Assembly (NCBI GenBank): GCA_002938045.1
Contig: PTLJ01000074.1
Location: 1 to 7,194, forward strand
DNA: 7,194 nt
Source of the DNA: Alphaproteobacteria bacterium MarineAlpha3_Bin4
GTDB taxonomy: Bacteria > Pseudomonadota > Alphaproteobacteria > Rhodospirillales > Casp-alpha2
Direction: 5' to 3'
The notes below the pieces were generated by a model. The model did not search any database. It had not been told where the DNA came from and saw nothing but the letters and a program-made list of their open reading frames with translations. The position numbers and the translations under genes are program-made. Shown here piece by piece: positions 6,113-7,194 of the stretch (position 1 is the first letter of the stretch; the number at the start of each line of letters is the position of its first letter).

Positions 6113-6999
6113 TGGCGGCAGAGGTCCCCAAATCGGACCATGGTAACAGTGCGACCGGCTATCACGCCGGCGGTACCAGTGCTGTGATCTCTGTTGACGA
6201 CGTCACCCGTCAAACTGAGGCCATCGCGCAGGGAGTAACGCCCGAGCAGGTAGCATCCTTGGCCCAAAATGCGCCGTTCGTAACCATCGAGGATCTGAAC
6301 GCCGGCTACGGCAAGATGGAGATCTTGCATAGTCTGAACCTGCAGGTGGCAAAGAAGCAGTCGTTGTGCCTGATCGGCCCTAACGGCGCCGGCAAGTCAA
6401 CAATCCTACATTCCATCTTCGGCTTCACCAATATTTTCTCCGGCCGCATCTTAGTCGGTGATGGCGACGACAAGCATGACATCACGAAGCTAACGTCGAG
6501 TGAGAAGCTTAAAAACGCCGGCATTGCCTATATTCTTCAGGACAAGTCCGTATTTCCGGCGATGACAGTGGAAGAAAACCTGTGGATGGGCGGCTATCTG
6601 ATGGATAAGCCCGAACAGGCCAAGGAAAAGGCGGAGCAAATCTTCGCCAAGTACGATCGCTTGGCCCAGCGCCGTAATCATCAAGCTCAGGTACTGTCGG
6701 GCGGCGAGCGTCGGTTGCTGGAAATATCCCGTGCCTTGGTTATGGAGCCGGAGGTACTTTTGGTAGACGAGCCATCGATCGGCTTAGAGCCACGTTTCAT
6801 CGACATGGTGTTCGAGATTCTCGACGATCTCCAAAACACTGATGGAAAAACTATCATCATGGTAGAGCAGAATGCCAAGAAAGGCCTGGCGTTTGCGGAT
6901 ATCGGCTACGTCTTGGTTTCCGGCAAGGTCGCCATCGCAGGGCCTGGTGAAGAACTGCTGGAAAATCCCGACGTCGGACGGCTGTTCTTGGGCGGCTAG
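6109..6999 (+). CDS. livF: Branched-chain amino acid/HAAT ABC transporter ATP-binding protein LivF, with N-terminal extension
   Basis: This 296-residue ABC ATPase is about 55 residues longer at the N-terminus than ordinary LivF proteins of 233-240 residues. The core begins at PFVTIEDLNAGYGKMEIL (56-73, A-loop Tyr 67). Walker A is GPNGAGKST (90-98), the Q-loop is YILQDKSVFP (141-150), the signature is LSGGER (196-201) and Walker B is VLLVDEPS (216-223). MVEQN (251-255) carries Gln in place of the H-loop His, which is normal for LivF. The start is an ATG overlapping the livG stop; a second ATG follows at once. The next in-frame ATG (Met 70) would cut into the core, so the extension appears genuine. 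It is hydrophilic, with a Gly/Ser/His-rich part and a likely helix at 44-54. The extension's role is unknown. Confidence 0.94.
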   Translation: MMAAEVPKSDHGNSATGYHAGGTSAVISVDDVTRQTEAIAQGVTPEQVASLAQNAPFVTIEDLNAGYGKMEILHSLNLQVAKKQSLCLIGPNGAGKSTILHSIFGFTNIFSGRILVGDGDDKHDITKLTSSEKLKNAGIAYILQDKSVFPAMTVEENLWMGGYLMDKPEQAKEKAEQIFAKYDRLAQRRNHQAQVLSGGERRLLEISRALVMEPEVLLVDEPSIGLEPRFIDMVFEILDDLQNTDGKTIIMVEQNAKKGLAFADIGYVLVSGKVAIAGPGEELLENPDVGRLFLGG

Positions 7000-7006
7000 C
7001 TCCTGA

Positions 7007-7120
7007 CACCTCGCTCCTAGACATGAACATATCGAACGCGTTCCGAATTTCCACGAGCCGAACAACAGCAAGATCGAGTTCATCGGCCTGTTCGAGGCCA
7101 TCGATGCGATGGGGTTATAA
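7007..7120 (+). pseudogene. Possible remnant of an XRE/HipB-like repressor gene (3' end)
   Basis: After a stop at 7004-7006 this frame stays open for 37 codons and ends in TAA (7118-7120), with no ATG, GTG or TTG near its beginning. From 7025 the codons end almost always in G or C, as in the real genes here. The peptide EHIERVPNFHEP then NNSKIEFIGLFEAIDAMGL resembles the end of XRE/HipB helix-turn-helix domains, where 'ISRIERG...P.s.kietl.rll.ALGL' is common. The front half of such a domain is absent and livF ends only 7 bases before this frame opens. It could be a decayed gene cut by a rearrangement, or chance. The resemblance was judged by eye. Confidence 0.3.
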
Positions 7121-7123
7121 ACG

Positions 7124-7194
7124 ATGAATAGAAACACCAATGAAATTTGGCAACTTCGGAAAAATCTGGGAATCTATTCTCAATGTATAAGATC
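7124..7194 (+). CDS. Possible start of an unidentified gene, cut by the window end
   Basis: An ATG at 7124 opens a frame that runs 23 complete codons to the window end (MNRNTNEIWQLRKNLGIYSQ and on). There is no convincing ribosome binding site; the GGGG at 7111-7114 is the nearest purine run. Codon use is AT-rich and unlike the upstream genes. It is in the same frame as the remnant before it, separated by one TAA. Too little is visible to name a product, and it may not be a gene. Confidence 0.2.
   Translation, partial: MNRNTNEIWQLRKNLGIYSQCIR

Noticed and set aside
6999..7023. Near-repeat GCTCCTGACA / GCTCCTAGACA just after livF
   Set aside because: It is short and imperfect, with no flanking element or terminal inverted repeat to suggest a target-site duplication.

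Overview
The window is moderately GC-rich, with a strong G/C preference at third codon positions in every real gene. Its gene content fits an alphaproteobacterium, most likely of the Rhodospirillales type. That assignment is inferred from codon use, gene style and operon layout; there is no rRNA or other marker gene to confirm it. All supported genes lie on the plus strand.

The left third holds three apparently independent units. First is the 3' end of an alpha/beta hydrolase (1-453), with all three catalytic residues visible. Next, after an AT-rich promoter region, is a 141-residue protein of unknown function (658-1083) followed at once by a rho-independent terminator. Third is a Panacea/SocA-type (DUF4065) protein (1331-1861) with its own extended -10 promoter candidate and no recognisable toxin partner.

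The right two thirds (about 1906-6999) is a complete branched-chain amino acid/HAAT-type ABC importer in the order binding protein, LivH, LivM, LivG, LivF. The secreted binding protein is separated from the other four genes by a perfect 12-bp terminator stem at 3294-3331. This should give many binding-protein transcripts and fewer full-length ones. The four membrane and ATPase genes follow, each joined to the next by a 4-base ATGA stop/start overlap, which suggests translational coupling. LivH and LivM form the inner-membrane channel, LivG and LivF the ATPase pair, and the binding protein delivers substrate from the periplasm. The substrate cannot be fixed from sequence: amino acids are likely, but amides, urea or short peptides are possible.

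The last 195 bases hold no complete gene. A short stop-bounded stretch (7007-7120) has coding-like codon use and resembles the last helices of an XRE/HipB-type helix-turn-helix repressor without its front half. A possible new reading frame starts at 7124 and runs off the end. No clearly new multi-gene system is present. The points most worth a second look are the 55-residue N-terminal extension on LivF, the gene remnant downstream of it, the orphan 141-residue gene, and the terminator inside the transporter operon.
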